From Gammaproteobacteria bacterium (GTDB lineage: Bacteria; Pseudomonadota; Gammaproteobacteria; UBA1113), in NCBI GenBank assembly GCA_009885895.1, contig VFJV01000122.1, positions 1 through 33,482 on the forward strand: a DNA stretch of 33,482 bases, given 5' to 3'. The translations under genes were made by a program, and so were the position numbers. This document shows positions 17,073-24,839 of the stretch, in pieces. Position 1 is the first letter of the stretch; every line of letters starts with the position of its first letter. The notes below the pieces were generated by a model, which worked only from the letters and a program-made list of their open reading frames with translations, ran no database searches and had not been told where the DNA came from.

Positions 17073-17828
17073 TTAAGAGGTTACCGCCAGAGTCGATTGT
17101 GCTGAATGTATTAATGTTCCTTCATCTAGACCTAAGATAATGCTTTTTAACGCATGCGGCTTATTGATGTTAAAAACAATAATGGGCAATTGATGATCTC
17201 TGCACATACAAATTGCGGTAGTGTCCATAACGCGTAAATCTTTTTCGATGACTTCACGATAATTTAATTGGCTATAGCGTTTTGCCGTAGGCACCAAAGT
17301 AGGATCGTCGGTATAAACGCCATCGACCTTGGTTCCTTTTAGCAATAGATCGGCTCCCATTTCTATGCCGCGTAAACTTGCTGCCGAATCGGTGGTAAAA
17401 AACGGATTACCTGTACCACCCGAAAAAATAACCACCGTACGATGGCGCAGATGATAATCTGCCTTACGTATATCCATGGGATCGACCAAGCCCGTCATGC
17501 TAATGGCCGACATTACTCGGGTTTCTACGCCCGCACGTTCCATAGCATCACGCAACGCCAGCGCATTCATCGTTGTAGCGAGCATTCCAATGTGATCTCC
17601 CGTGACTCGTCCCAAGCCTACTTTGGCCAAAGCTTCGCCACGGAATAAATTACCACCACCCATCACCAACCCAACTTCAATACCCAGGCTGGCAATTTCA
17701 GTTACTTCGTTGGCAATGCGATCCAAAACCAGGGGGTCAATTCCAAATTGAGAATTTCCCATGAGTATCTCGCCGCTCATTTTTAACAATATACGGCTAT
17801 ACTTCGGTTTTTCGCGATTACCAAACAT
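17073..17828 (-). CDS. pyrH: PyrH, UMP kinase
   Basis: Hexameric amino-acid-kinase-fold enzyme that phosphorylates UMP to UDP, feeding nucleic acid, UDP-GlcNAc and CTP supply. Visible motifs: [13 protein letters not shown] (phosphate-binding Lys), [50 protein letters not shown] and [12 protein letters not shown]. The 251-aa length includes a short C-terminal extension after the usual GT.I region (ending [13 protein letters not shown]). AGGA precedes the ATG by six bases. It is located between tsf and frr. Confidence 0.98.
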   Translation of the reverse strand: MFGNREKPKYSRILLKMSGEILMGNSQFGIDPLVLDRIANEVTEIASLGIEVGLVMGGGNLFRGEALAKVGLGRVTGDHIGMLATTMNALALRDAMERAGVETRVMSAISMTGLVDPMDIRKADYHLRHRTVVIFSGGTGNPFFTTDSAASLRGIEMGADLLLKGTKVDGVYTDDPTLVPTAKRYSQLNYREVIEKDLRVMDTTAICMCRDHQLPIIVFNINKPHALKSIILGLDEGTLIHSAQSTLAVTS

Positions 17829-17836
17829 AATAATTC

Positions 17837-18715
17837 CTATCCTTTTACTTGTGCCATCACTTCACTGGCAAAGTCCACCACTCGTTTTTCTACGCCTTCT
17901 CCGACTTCAAAACGCACGAAACTTTCAACTTCAGCGTTTTGAGCCGCCAACACTTTAGCGACTTTCACATTTTGATCTTTAACAAAAGCCTGACCTAAAA
18001 GGCTGACTTCATCTAAATATTTTTGGATGCGTCCATCGACCATTTTGGCAACGATATCGGCTGGTTTACCGCTTTCAGCCGCTTGTGCCGTATAGATTTC
18101 GCGTTCTTTTTCAATAAGCTGTGGAGAAACGTCGCTAGGAGAAACCACTAAAGGTTGTAAGGCCGCCACATGCATGGCTAAATCTTTGGCTAAAATCATT
18201 TCACCGCTTTTCATAGCAACCAATACGCCTATGCGATTACCGTGATTATAGGCACCAATTAAACCCTGGCTATTGACGAGAACGATTCGGCGAATATTAA
18301 TGTTTTCGCCTAGCTTTCCAATTAACGCTTGACGTTTTGCATCTACGCTTAACTGTTCAGTCGCGTCGAATAGAATGCCATTCAGTTTAGTGCTGTCGTC
18401 GGTGTTATTCTGTAAAGCCAATTTGGCAACCGTTTGTGTAAATTGTATAAAGTCTTCAGCTCGCGCCACAAAGTCAGTTTCACAATTCACTTCAACAATG
18501 GCCGCTTTACGATGGTCTGCACTCACCGCAAACGCAACTAAACCTTCGGCCGTAATACGATCGCCTTTTTTAGCGGCTTTAATGGCACCTTTTTCACGTA
18601 AAAGCTGGATAGCGGCTTCTATATCGCCGGTTTCCTTTAGAGCATTCTTGCAATCCATCATGGGAGCGCCTGTACGCTCCCGTAGTTCCTTAACTAAGCT
18701 TGCGGATATATTCAT
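17837..18715 (-). CDS. tsf: Tsf, elongation factor Ts
   Basis: Guanine-nucleotide exchange factor for EF-Tu. The N-terminal UBA-like domain contains the family signature [18 protein letters not shown]. Next come [14 protein letters not shown] and the core with [12 protein letters not shown] followed by the [12 protein letters not shown] helix. The second half has [11 protein letters not shown] and the C-terminal [13 protein letters not shown]. At 292 aa it is slightly longer than the E. coli protein (283). It starts six bases after the rpsB stop. Confidence 0.98.
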   Translation of the reverse strand: MNISASLVKELRERTGAPMMDCKNALKETGDIEAAIQLLREKGAIKAAKKGDRITAEGLVAFAVSADHRKAAIVEVNCETDFVARAEDFIQFTQTVAKLALQNNTDDSTKLNGILFDATEQLSVDAKRQALIGKLGENINIRRIVLVNSQGLIGAYNHGNRIGVLVAMKSGEMILAKDLAMHVAALQPLVVSPSDVSPQLIEKEREIYTAQAAESGKPADIVAKMVDGRIQKYLDEVSLLGQAFVKDQNVKVAKVLAAQNAEVESFVRFEVGEGVEKRVVDFASEVMAQVKG

Positions 18716-18721
18716 TTTTAA

Positions 18722-19492
18722 TTATACCCCTTCTTTCTTATCTGAGATGCTGGGTGCAGGTGCAACTACATCGATAGGCTTATCGCTAACGGATGCTACA
18801 GCCTGCGATGGTGTAGACAGGGCTTTAGCCTCTAAGATGACGTCTGCAACGGTTTTAGTGTAAAAACGAATGGCACGGCTTGCATCGTCATTGCCTGGAA
18901 TAACATAATCGATGCCGTCAGGGGAATGATTGGTGTCTACCACCCCTATAACTGGAATACCTAAACGTTGCGCTTCGGTAATAGCAATTTTTTCATTGCC
19001 TACGTCTATCACAAACAAAGCATCGGGTAAACCACCCATATCTTTAATGCCCCCTATACCGCGTTCCAATTTATCCATTTCACGCTGAAATTGCAGCGCT
19101 TCTTTCTTGGTAAAATACTCGAAAGAACCATCTTGCTTCATTTTTTCCAATTCACGATAACGCTTAATGAGTTGTCTCATGGTTTTATAATTGGTAAGCA
19201 TGCCGCCTAACCAGCGATAATCCACATAAGGCATACCGCAGCGCAAAGCTTCTTCTTTAATCGCCGCTTGTGCGGAATATTTAGTCCCCACAAATAAAAT
19301 TTTGCCGCGATGACTCACTTTAGATGAAATGAAATTCAAAGCATCGTGAAATAAAGGCAAGGTTTTTTCTAGGTTAATAATGTGAACCTTGTTGTGCACC
19401 CCAAAAATATAGAGCTCCATTTTAGGGTTCCAATAGCGTTTTTGGTGGCCATAATGGACACCGGCTTCTAACATATCTTTCATATTGATCAT
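18722..19492 (-). CDS. rpsB: RpsB, ribosomal protein S2
   Basis: Small-subunit protein S2. Signature segments: [75 protein letters not shown], and [18 protein letters not shown], then [19 protein letters not shown]. The length is 256 aa. The start at 19492 is supported by GGAG ten bases upstream; an ATG three codons later is an alternative. It is the first gene of the twelve-gene cluster. The only credible promoter I see is beyond the two tandem repeats, so the leader would be about 430 bases and would contain both hairpins. Ribosomal protein S2 is known in E. coli to control its own operon through the rpsB leader. Confidence 0.98.
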   Translation of the reverse strand: MINMKDMLEAGVHYGHQKRYWNPKMELYIFGVHNKVHIINLEKTLPLFHDALNFISSKVSHRGKILFVGTKYSAQAAIKEEALRCGMPYVDYRWLGGMLTNYKTMRQLIKRYRELEKMKQDGSFEYFTKKEALQFQREMDKLERGIGGIKDMGGLPDALFVIDVGNEKIAITEAQRLGIPVIGVVDTNHSPDGIDYVIPGNDDASRAIRFYTKTVADVILEAKALSTPSQAVASVSDKPIDVVAPAPSISDKKEGV

Positions 19493-19547
19493 GAGTACAT
19501 TTCTCCAAAGGGGGTTTAGCCTCCACGCACCCGCACAACAAACCTCA

Positions 19548-19670
19548 TATTCTTCGCCTTTGACTTCTAGGCTTCGTTGCCTACGCCCATCTCGCGTCAG
19601 TCATGTAGAGTACTACACTCCTGATGCTCGAGAGCTCGGCGCCTCGCCTAGAAGCCAAATGCTGTGAATA
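19548..19670. repeat. palindromic repeat copy A (tandem with copy B)
   Basis: About 123 bases, an imperfect overall palindrome: the left TTCTAGGC pairs with the right GCCTAGAA. The inner hairpin is GCGTCAG (19594-19600) with CTGATGC (19621-19627), and the central GTAG/CTAC stem is also present. It is followed directly by copy B and related to copy C at 13450-13578. It lies in the predicted rpsB 5' leader. Confidence 0.88.
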
Positions 19671-19793
19671 TATTCTTCGCCTTTGACGTAGGCTTCGTTG
19701 CCTACGCCCATCTCGCGTCAGTCATGTAGAGTACTACACTCCTGATGCTCGAGAACTCGGCGCCTCGCCTAGAAGCCAAATGCTGTGAATATG
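19671..19793. repeat. palindromic repeat copy B (tandem with copy A)
   Basis: About 123 bases, head-to-tail with copy A. It differs from A by only a few positions: the left arm has GACGTAGGC where A has GACTTCTAGGC, and the right part has GAGAACTCGG where A has GAGAGCTCGG. The inner hairpin GCGTCAG (19715-19721) with CTGATGC (19742-19748) is unchanged. The near identity suggests a recent tandem duplication. Confidence 0.88.
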
Positions 19794-19860
19794 CTCTTCA
19801 CCTTACATGAAGAGCAAAATATTAGGCACCCTGCTGCACGTTATGGCACGTGTGTGTTAT

Positions 19861-19889
19861 TTGTACTTGTTAGACTCTAAAAATATAAC
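19861..19889 (+). promoter_or_regulatory. candidate distal promoter P1 of map-birA
   Basis: -35 TTGTAC (19861-19866), a 17-base spacer and -10 TATAAC (19884-19889). It would give a leader of about 70 bases before the map ATG. The -10 is good and the -35 weak. Confidence 0.35.
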
Positions 19890-19906
19890 AGGTACGATTC
19901 ACCGAT

Positions 19907-19935
19907 TTGCATGTTTCGGCAGGACTTTATATCAT
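19907..19935 (+). promoter_or_regulatory. candidate proximal promoter P2 of map-birA
   Basis: -35 TTGCAT (19907-19912), a 17-base spacer and -10 TATCAT (19930-19935). Predicted start near 19942, leaving about 24 bases before the map ATG. Its -10 overlaps the -10 of the divergent rpsB promoter by two bases, so the two could compete for RNA polymerase. Confidence 0.4.
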
Positions 19936-19954
19936 AGTACACAACAAAACTCAA
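19926..19954 (-). promoter_or_regulatory. candidate promoter of the rpsB-tsf-pyrH cluster
   Basis: On the minus strand, -35 TTGAGT (19954-19949), a 17-base spacer and -10 TATAAA (19931-19926). No comparable match lies between the tandem repeats and rpsB (19493-19547), so this is the best site for driving the cluster. Its transcript would run through copies B and A before rpsB. Confidence 0.45.
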
Positions 19955-19965
19955 CTGGCTATATA

Positions 19966-20736
19966 ATGATCACATTAATTAAAACGCCCTCAGAAATTGA
20001 AACCATGCGTATTCCGGCACGTTTGGCTGCAGAAGCCTTAGAAATGGTAACCCCCTATGTTAAACCTGGGGTTACTACGGATGAATTAAACCAAATTTGC
20101 CACGATTATATCGTCAATGAGCAACAGGCTTTCCCCTCCTCTTTAGGATACCATGGCTTTCCTAAGTCCATGTGTACATCAATTAACCACGTTGTATGTC
20201 ACGGGATCCCTAGCGATCGCATCTTAAAAAGTGGTGATATTTTGAATATAGATATCACGGTACTAAAAGACGGCTATCATGGCGATACCAGTAAAATGTT
20301 TCTAATCGGCAAAGTCAGTCTTTTGGCAGAACGATTGGTGCGCGTTACGCAAGAATGCCTGTATCGTGGCATTGCCGTTGTTAAACCTGGCTGCACAATA
20401 GGTGATATAGGTGCCGTCATTCAAGAACATGCCCATGCCAATCGTTTTTCTGTGGTACGTGAATATTGCGGCCATGGCATAGGACGTAACTTGCATGAAG
20501 ACCCGCAAATTTTACACTACGGCATAGCAGGTCAAGGCATGGTATTAGAGGAAGGGATGACTTTTACCATAGAGCCTATGATCAATGCAGGCAAAGCCGG
20601 CGTTAAGTTATTAAGCGATGATTGGACCGTAGTGACCAAAGATCACAGTTTATCGGCGCAATGGGAACACATTGTGTTGGTGACCAAAGATGGCCATGAA
20701 GTCTTGACTAGGCGCAGTGAAGAACCTTTGCTTTAG
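19966..20736 (+). CDS. map: Map, type I methionine aminopeptidase
   Basis: Removes the N-terminal Met from new proteins at the ribosome. All five metal ligands are visible: two Asp in ITVLKDGYHGDTSKMF and its preceding NID segment, His in GHGIGRNLHE, Glu in FTIEPM and Glu in QWEHIVLV. The frame is open upstream to an ATG at 19807, but the family N-terminus starts at MITLIKTPSEIETMR, so the ATG at 19966 was chosen. This gives 256 aa against 264 in E. coli; the residues upstream look like untranslated leader. No strong ribosome site precedes it. Divergence from rpsB is conserved in gammaproteobacteria. birA follows after two bases. Confidence 0.95.
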   Translation: MITLIKTPSEIETMRIPARLAAEALEMVTPYVKPGVTTDELNQICHDYIVNEQQAFPSSLGYHGFPKSMCTSINHVVCHGIPSDRILKSGDILNIDITVLKDGYHGDTSKMFLIGKVSLLAERLVRVTQECLYRGIAVVKPGCTIGDIGAVIQEHAHANRFSVVREYCGHGIGRNLHEDPQILHYGIAGQGMVLEEGMTFTIEPMINAGKAGVKLLSDDWTVVTKDHSLSAQWEHIVLVTKDGHEVLTRRSEEPLL

Positions 20737-20738
20737 CT

Positions 20739-21710
20739 ATGAATGATAACCTGCTCAAACTCACCGATTTGTTACACGATGGGAAATACCACGATGGGAC
20801 TTCTATAGGCGAAACCTTACAAATGACGCGCGCGGGTGTATGGAAGCTCATCAAAAAATTAAAACACTATAATCTACCCTTAAGCTCAGTTAAAGGTAAA
20901 GGCTATCGTTTAGAGCTCCCTTTTATTTTATTAGACCCTCAAAAAATAAGCGCATCATTAAATGAAAAATCCATACCTATTGAAGTTTTAGAAAAAGTCG
21001 ATTCTACCAATCTATACCTTAAACGCTATTGGCATAATAATAAGGATATTAGAGCCTGTATTGCCGAAATGCAGACCCAAGGTCGTGGCCGCTTAAATAG
21101 ACAATGGCATTCTCCTTTTGGCCAAAACATTTATCTCTCACTACTTTATCCCTTTCAAAAAGATGTCAGCGCATTATCGGGTTTAAGTTTGGTTGTCAGT
21201 TTAGCCCTATGTCATGCCATTGAAAATGTTGTTGGACAAAAAGAAAAAATTGGGATCAAATGGCCCAATGACATCATCGTTGCAACCCAAAAAATGGCGG
21301 GTATATTGACAGAAATTCAAGCCGAGTCTAACGGTTTTTGCCAGGTCATTATTGGAATTGGCCTTAACGTAAATATGCAAAAAAAAGAAAATGAAAATAT
21401 TACCCAAGCTTGGTCCTCGCTACAGCAATTAGGTGGCACTTATATTGATCGCAATATATTGTGTGCGGAAGTCATCCGTCAAACGCTACTCTATTTAGAG
21501 CGATTTTACCGCTCTGGTTTAACCCCTTTTTTAACCGAATGGCAACAGCGCGATGTCTTATCTCAACAACCCGTAACACTACTGTCAGGTACTCAAAACT
21601 ACAGCGGCATAGGGTATGGCATAGATGCCAACGGACATTTAGTCTTAAAAATGCAAGATGGTAGCGTGCAAAGCTTTTCCTCTGGGGATACAACGTTGAA
21701 AAAAAGTTAA
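20739..21710 (+). CDS. birA: BirA, biotin-protein ligase with N-terminal DNA-binding domain
   Basis: Attaches biotin to the carrier protein of acetyl-CoA carboxylase. The bifunctional form has an N-terminal winged helix (TSIGETLQMTRAGVWKLIKK, residues 21-40) that in E. coli represses the bio operon. The ligase domain has the biotinyl-AMP loop QGRGRLNRQW, KWPNDI with its Lys, and KMAGILTEI; the C-terminal SH3-like domain ends SGDTTLKKS. At 323 aa it is the E. coli size, and no lesion is seen. It starts two bases after map. Directly downstream are broken bioD and bioA pieces, so the intact ligase may now serve imported biotin, and the operator-binding domain may have lost its local target. Confidence 0.95.
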   Translation: MNDNLLKLTDLLHDGKYHDGTSIGETLQMTRAGVWKLIKKLKHYNLPLSSVKGKGYRLELPFILLDPQKISASLNEKSIPIEVLEKVDSTNLYLKRYWHNNKDIRACIAEMQTQGRGRLNRQWHSPFGQNIYLSLLYPFQKDVSALSGLSLVVSLALCHAIENVVGQKEKIGIKWPNDIIVATQKMAGILTEIQAESNGFCQVIIGIGLNVNMQKKENENITQAWSSLQQLGGTYIDRNILCAEVIRQTLLYLERFYRSGLTPFLTEWQQRDVLSQQPVTLLSGTQNYSGIGYGIDANGHLVLKMQDGSVQSFSSGDTTLKKS

Positions 21711-21905
21711 TGTATAAACGGCACTACCCCTAAACAGGGCGCATTAATCCACTGTTTTAAGGTTTCAATATTTTCAGCACGAGCCCCCTGTGTCAGGAAA
21801 GATGTCTTGTTCTATACCATTGGCCACCCAACCTAATAAAGGCACTTTCATTTGCTGTCTGTTTTGACAGGTTAAAATGGCATGATTCAAACAACCCAAT
21901 TTAAT
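21707..21905 (-). pseudogene. bioD: bioD remnant (dethiobiotin synthetase, C-terminal part, frameshifted)
   Basis: Translated on the minus strand, IKLGCLNHAILTCQ then VPLLGWVANGIEQ match the BioD C-terminal half (family pattern KLGC.NHA.LTA...GWVAN). About at 21795-21806 the frame shifts by one base and the match continues as FLTQGARAENIETLKQWINA followed by PCLGVVPFIH and a TAA at 21709-21707. Everything N-terminal to IKLG, including the ATP-binding P-loop, is missing; the similarity stops near 21905, only 25 bases from the start of a bioA remnant on the other strand. It is therefore a frameshifted, truncated relic. Its stop overlaps the birA stop in the opposite orientation. Confidence 0.8.
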
Positions 21906-21929
21906 TGCTTGATGTGTCAACTCTTTTCC

Positions 21930-22323
21930 GGAGGATGGTTGCCTTTTAGCGTCGTTTTAACCACGGATGCCATTTATCAATTATTTTATGATGTGAGCGA
22001 TCGCTCTAAAGCATTTTTGCATTCACACACTTACTCAGGCAATGCCCTAGGTGCCAGTTTAGCTTTAGCCACACTCACGATTATAGAAAGCGATAATGAC
22101 TGCGCCAGAGTGCGTAAGTTACAAGCTATTCTTTATGCGCATAGGAAAGAAATCGCTGACAAAACTCAGCTGTTACAGAATGTACGTGCCATAGGGGCTA
22201 TAGTCGCTGCTGATTTTGTCTTTGCCCACAATGAACAGTATAATCAACGTTTAGCGCAAAAAGCTGCCGAAATGGGTGCCTTAATACGCCCTATAGGCAA
22301 TACACTCTACTGGCTACCGCCTG
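21930..22323 (+). pseudogene. bioA: bioA remnant (DAPA aminotransferase, C-terminal part)
   Basis: An open frame from 21882 to 22517 contains, from 21930, GGWLPFSVVLTTDAIYQLF, SHTYSGNALGASLALATL, and later MGALIRPIGNTLYWLPP. This is the C-terminal part of BioA (adenosylmethionine-8-amino-7-oxononanoate aminotransferase). The similarity begins just after the PLP-binding lysine region (the K.L.GG junction), so the cofactor lysine and whole N-terminal half are absent and the piece cannot be active as that enzyme. After 22323 the reading stays open to 22517 but no longer resembles BioA. Beside the bioD relic and birA, it marks a lost biotin locus. Confidence 0.8.
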
Positions 22324-22559
22324 AATATTCCGCTACAAACCTTGCTAGATTTAAAGGATATTACGTTACAGGCGATGTAAATTACGTAATAAAATACGTT
22401 ATTTTTGCAGGTGTAGGAAAAAGAGAAAATACAGGTTCAAAACCCATAAATTTTCACTGTGCTTTTTATACGCTAAAGCCATTATTATCATTGCCTTATA
22501 CCTGGTTGTACAAGTAAAACGTTTATTAATGGCTTAAGCTATTGCGGAAAAAAAAACAA

Positions 22560-22607
22560 TATTAAAATACACTTTTGCACCTAAAAAGTGTATTTTAATA
22601 CTTTTTT
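22560..22607 (+). terminator. long AT-rich hairpin upstream of hipB, terminator or operator
   Basis: Perfect 17-base arms (22560-22576 and 22584-22600) with a seven-base loop, followed by CTTTTTT at 22601-22607. The shape fits a rho-independent terminator for transcription coming from birA or the bioA relic, but the stem is mostly AT. A perfect inverted repeat here could equally be an operator bound by HipB dimers, which are known to autoregulate hipBA. Confidence 0.5.
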
Positions 22608-22640
22608 GACCTGCAAATAGCTCTTCCTTCCGAAAAAGCG

Positions 22641-22656
22641 TGCTATAATACATATA
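22641..22656 (+). promoter_or_regulatory. extended -10 promoter of hipBA placing the start at the ATG
   Basis: TGCTATAAT at 22641-22649 is a perfect extended -10 element; no good -35 lies 16-18 bases upstream. The normal start, six to eight bases after the -10, falls at about 22656, the A of the hipB start codon. No ribosome site exists between the -10 and the ATG. This points to a leaderless mRNA. Confidence 0.55.
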
Positions 22657-22979
22657 TGAAAACATTAAAAGACAACCCTACATTGAACCCGCTGCTGTCC
22701 AAAGAGCTACATGATTTGGGCCAATGGCTACGCCTTTTGCGCTTAAAGCGGCATATTACGATTATAGGTATGTGTGAGCGAATCGGGGTAAAGAATCCTC
22801 GTACCGTCAGCAAAATTGAGAAAGGCGACGCTACGGTCTCCCTGGGCACTTTTGTTGCCTATTTAAATGTCTTGGGTTTGGCGGATCAGCTTTCCACTCG
22901 AATTTTGGGGGATTATATTCATGCCCTATCTATAGAAAAAAAGAAGTCTGCTTTTAGCGATAAGGAACTCGATTTTTAA
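22656..22979 (+). CDS. hipB: HipB-type antitoxin, XRE-family regulator
   Basis: 107 aa with one helix-turn-helix domain at about 22-75 (LGQWLRLLRLKRHITIIGMC, then ERIGVKNPRTVSKIEKGDAT). The VSKIEKGD..VSLGTF..YLNVLGLAD pattern is typical of the antitoxin partner of HipA kinases. It would neutralise the toxin and repress the operon by binding inverted repeats upstream. Its TAA overlaps the hipA ATG by one base (TAATG), securing coupled production. The ATG probably sits at the mRNA 5' end. The C-terminal tail (KKKSAFSDKELDF) is charged and likely flexible. Confidence 0.85.
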   Translation: MKTLKDNPTLNPLLSKELHDLGQWLRLLRLKRHITIIGMCERIGVKNPRTVSKIEKGDATVSLGTFVAYLNVLGLADQLSTRILGDYIHALSIEKKKSAFSDKELDF

Positions 22980-24178
22980 TGAAGACGGTGGTGGTTTATA
23001 TTTATTTAGAAGACGAATTCGTCCCCGCAGGGCTTCTAAACTTTGAAAATAAAGGCCGCTATTCTCAGTCCATATTCCGCTATGGTAACAAATATTTAAA
23101 ACGCAGCAATGCATTGAGCCTAGATCTCGTACAACTCCCCTTGCTGCCCAAAGAATTTGTCACGGAATCCGGTTTTGATATTTTTAATGGCCTTCGTGAT
23201 GCAGGTCCCGATCGCTGGGGGCGTTATTTATTAGATAAAAAAGAAAACTATGCTTTAGATGAATTAGACTATATCACGATGGTCGGTGCCGATCGTAGCG
23301 GTGCGTTGGCTTTTGCAGAACACGCCAAAGGCATTGTTCCGCCGCTAGCACACCGTTTAGATCTGAAACTGTGTGTGGAAGCGATAGAGCACGCTTTAAA
23401 CGATGAAAGCACGCCGGCATTAGAAGCCTATTTAAACTACGGGCCTTCTTTGGGCGGTGCGCGCCCTAAAGCAACCGTACTGTGGAATAATAAAGCGCAC
23501 GTGGCTAAATTTACCTTGTCACTGGATAAGAAAAATGAAGCATTAATTGAATACGCGACTATGTCCTTTGCCAAGCATTGCGGTTTAAATGTTCCACCCA
23601 TCGACAAAGCACAAATATCAGGCCGAGATGTATTCCTAATTGAACGCTTTGATCGTGTATTGCAAAACAACATAGAACGGCCTATTCCTTTCATGTCCGG
23701 ATTAACGGCAACAGGTTTACATGAACAGGATTATTCAAAGTGGAGTTATTTGTCTTTGTGCAATGCTATTAATAAATTTAGCAGCGATCCGAATAGGGAC
23801 AAATTAGAATTATTCAAACGCATGGTTTTTAATATTTTAGTTTTTAATAATGACGATCACATGCGCAACCATGGCTTTATCTATGTAGGCAATCAGCAAT
23901 GGGCGTTATCACCACTATACGATGTGGTGCCTGGAATCATCAATTCAGATGTTTACATGCTAGCAATGAATATAGGTGACAAGGGAAAAGAAGCCAGTCT
24001 AGAGAATGCGTTGTCAGCAGCGCGCTATTTTAACCTAAGCGATAGTAAAGCCAAACAGAGTATCGCCGAATTAGCCAATAATCTGAAGCACTGGGAGAAA
24101 CACTATAAAGAATGTGGTGTCAGCGAGCAAGATATCCATAAGTTGCGCCATTCGTTTTTTAGATTTAAAACTGCGTAG
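22979..24178 (+). CDS. hipA: HipA-type serine/threonine kinase toxin
   Basis: Toxin kinase of a type II pair; E. coli HipA phosphorylates glutamyl-tRNA synthetase and causes persistence, but the target here is unknown. The N-terminal subdomain has SGFDIFNGLRDAGPDRWGR. The glycine-rich loop GPSLGGARPKA (near 150-160) contains the serine that other HipA proteins autophosphorylate. Then come FLIERFDRV, the catalytic loop NILVFNNDDHMRNHGF, and the metal-binding LSPLYDVVP. All active-site segments are intact and 399 aa is within the family range (440 in E. coli). Base composition resembles the neighbours, and no transposase or integrase is nearby, though the pair sits right beside the decayed bio genes. 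Confidence 0.9.
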   Translation: MKTVVVYIYLEDEFVPAGLLNFENKGRYSQSIFRYGNKYLKRSNALSLDLVQLPLLPKEFVTESGFDIFNGLRDAGPDRWGRYLLDKKENYALDELDYITMVGADRSGALAFAEHAKGIVPPLAHRLDLKLCVEAIEHALNDESTPALEAYLNYGPSLGGARPKATVLWNNKAHVAKFTLSLDKKNEALIEYATMSFAKHCGLNVPPIDKAQISGRDVFLIERFDRVLQNNIERPIPFMSGLTATGLHEQDYSKWSYLSLCNAINKFSSDPNRDKLELFKRMVFNILVFNNDDHMRNHGFIYVGNQQWALSPLYDVVPGIINSDVYMLAMNIGDKGKEASLENALSAARYFNLSDSKAKQSIAELANNLKHWEKHYKECGVSEQDIHKLRHSFFRFKTA

Positions 24179-24186
24179 AGTCTATC

Positions 24187-24780
24187 TTACATCCCAGTAG
24201 GATAAGCTGCTAAATCAATAACCCCACTTTGCCTTATACTCTGAAATGCTTTCGCATATTCTTCCAGCACTTTGACCGAATAGCCTAAACGATCGCGGAT
24301 GCGCGTATCGTTTTCATTCTCGCTTTCTGGCGTGTTGAGGACTTGCTCTACTTGACGCACAATAGCGTGATCTGGAATATAACAAATGCGGCTGTTTTTA
24401 TAGCTGCTCATACGTAATTCAGCAATGGGGTAAGCACCGCCTAGGCCCGAGGATACGCTAACGAGCAATGCCGGTTTATGCGAAAATTCTTTTCCAAATG
24501 CAACAAATAAATTTTTCATTGCAGGAGGAACCATTCCATGCCATTCAGGAATAACGAAAATAAACGCATCGGCTTTGTTGAGTTCCTCGGAAAAAACTTC
24601 ACTTTGCGCTATATCCTGATCTTTTAGGCTATGAAAAGCCTCGTTATCCCACAATTTAGGTAATAACTCTTTAACGCTGTGTATAGACTGTTTAACGCGC
24701 ACTAAAGTACTAAGATATTGCGCTACTTTGGCCGATTGTGAATTGTGGCGCGAGCTGCCAACGACGATAGAGATAAGCAT
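24187..24780 (-). CDS. NADPH-dependent FMN reductase-family flavoprotein
   Basis: 197 aa with a flavodoxin-like fold. The N-terminal phosphate-binding loop is GSSRHNSQSAKVA (residues 8-20) and the flavin-contact segment FVIPEWHGMVPPAMKNLF replaces the usual PEYNGS..P..KN. VSVSSGLGG follows, as in the family. It probably reduces FMN, quinones or other acceptors with NAD(P)H; the substrate cannot be read from sequence. GGGGG about six bases before the ATG is the ribosome site. It follows the GTP-cyclohydrolase-II-like gene on the same strand after 52 bases but has its own candidate promoter, and it converges with hipA. Confidence 0.82.
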   Translation of the reverse strand: MLISIVVGSSRHNSQSAKVAQYLSTLVRVKQSIHSVKELLPKLWDNEAFHSLKDQDIAQSEVFSEELNKADAFIFVIPEWHGMVPPAMKNLFVAFGKEFSHKPALLVSVSSGLGGAYPIAELRMSSYKNSRICYIPDHAIVRQVEQVLNTPESENENDTRIRDRLGYSVKVLEEYAKAFQSIRQSGVIDLAAYPTGM

Positions 24781-24810
24781 ATTTTCCCCCTTTTAAATTA
24801 GAGCAAAGGC

Positions 24811-24839
24811 ATTGTAGCATAATACAATCTCACTATGAA
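24811..24839 (-). promoter_or_regulatory. candidate promoter of the FMN-reductase-family gene
   Basis: On the minus strand, -35 TTCATA (24839-24834), a 17-base spacer and -10 TACAAT (24816-24811). It overlaps the stop codon of the gene upstream. Each box is one or two bases off consensus. Confidence 0.4.

Noticed and set aside
19548-19793. Tandem repeats considered as a CRISPR array
   Set aside because: Only two long (about 123 bases) units directly adjoining, no spacers, and the same element is found elsewhere as a single copy.
19807-19965. Upstream in-frame extension of map (53 extra codons)
   Set aside because: The known N-terminus of the family aligns from the ATG at 19966, and the extension lies in a promoter-bearing region with unrelated composition.
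22324-22517. Tail of the bioA-relic frame considered as an independent gene
   Set aside because: No start with a ribosome site and no recognisable similarity; it looks like chance open frame after the relic.
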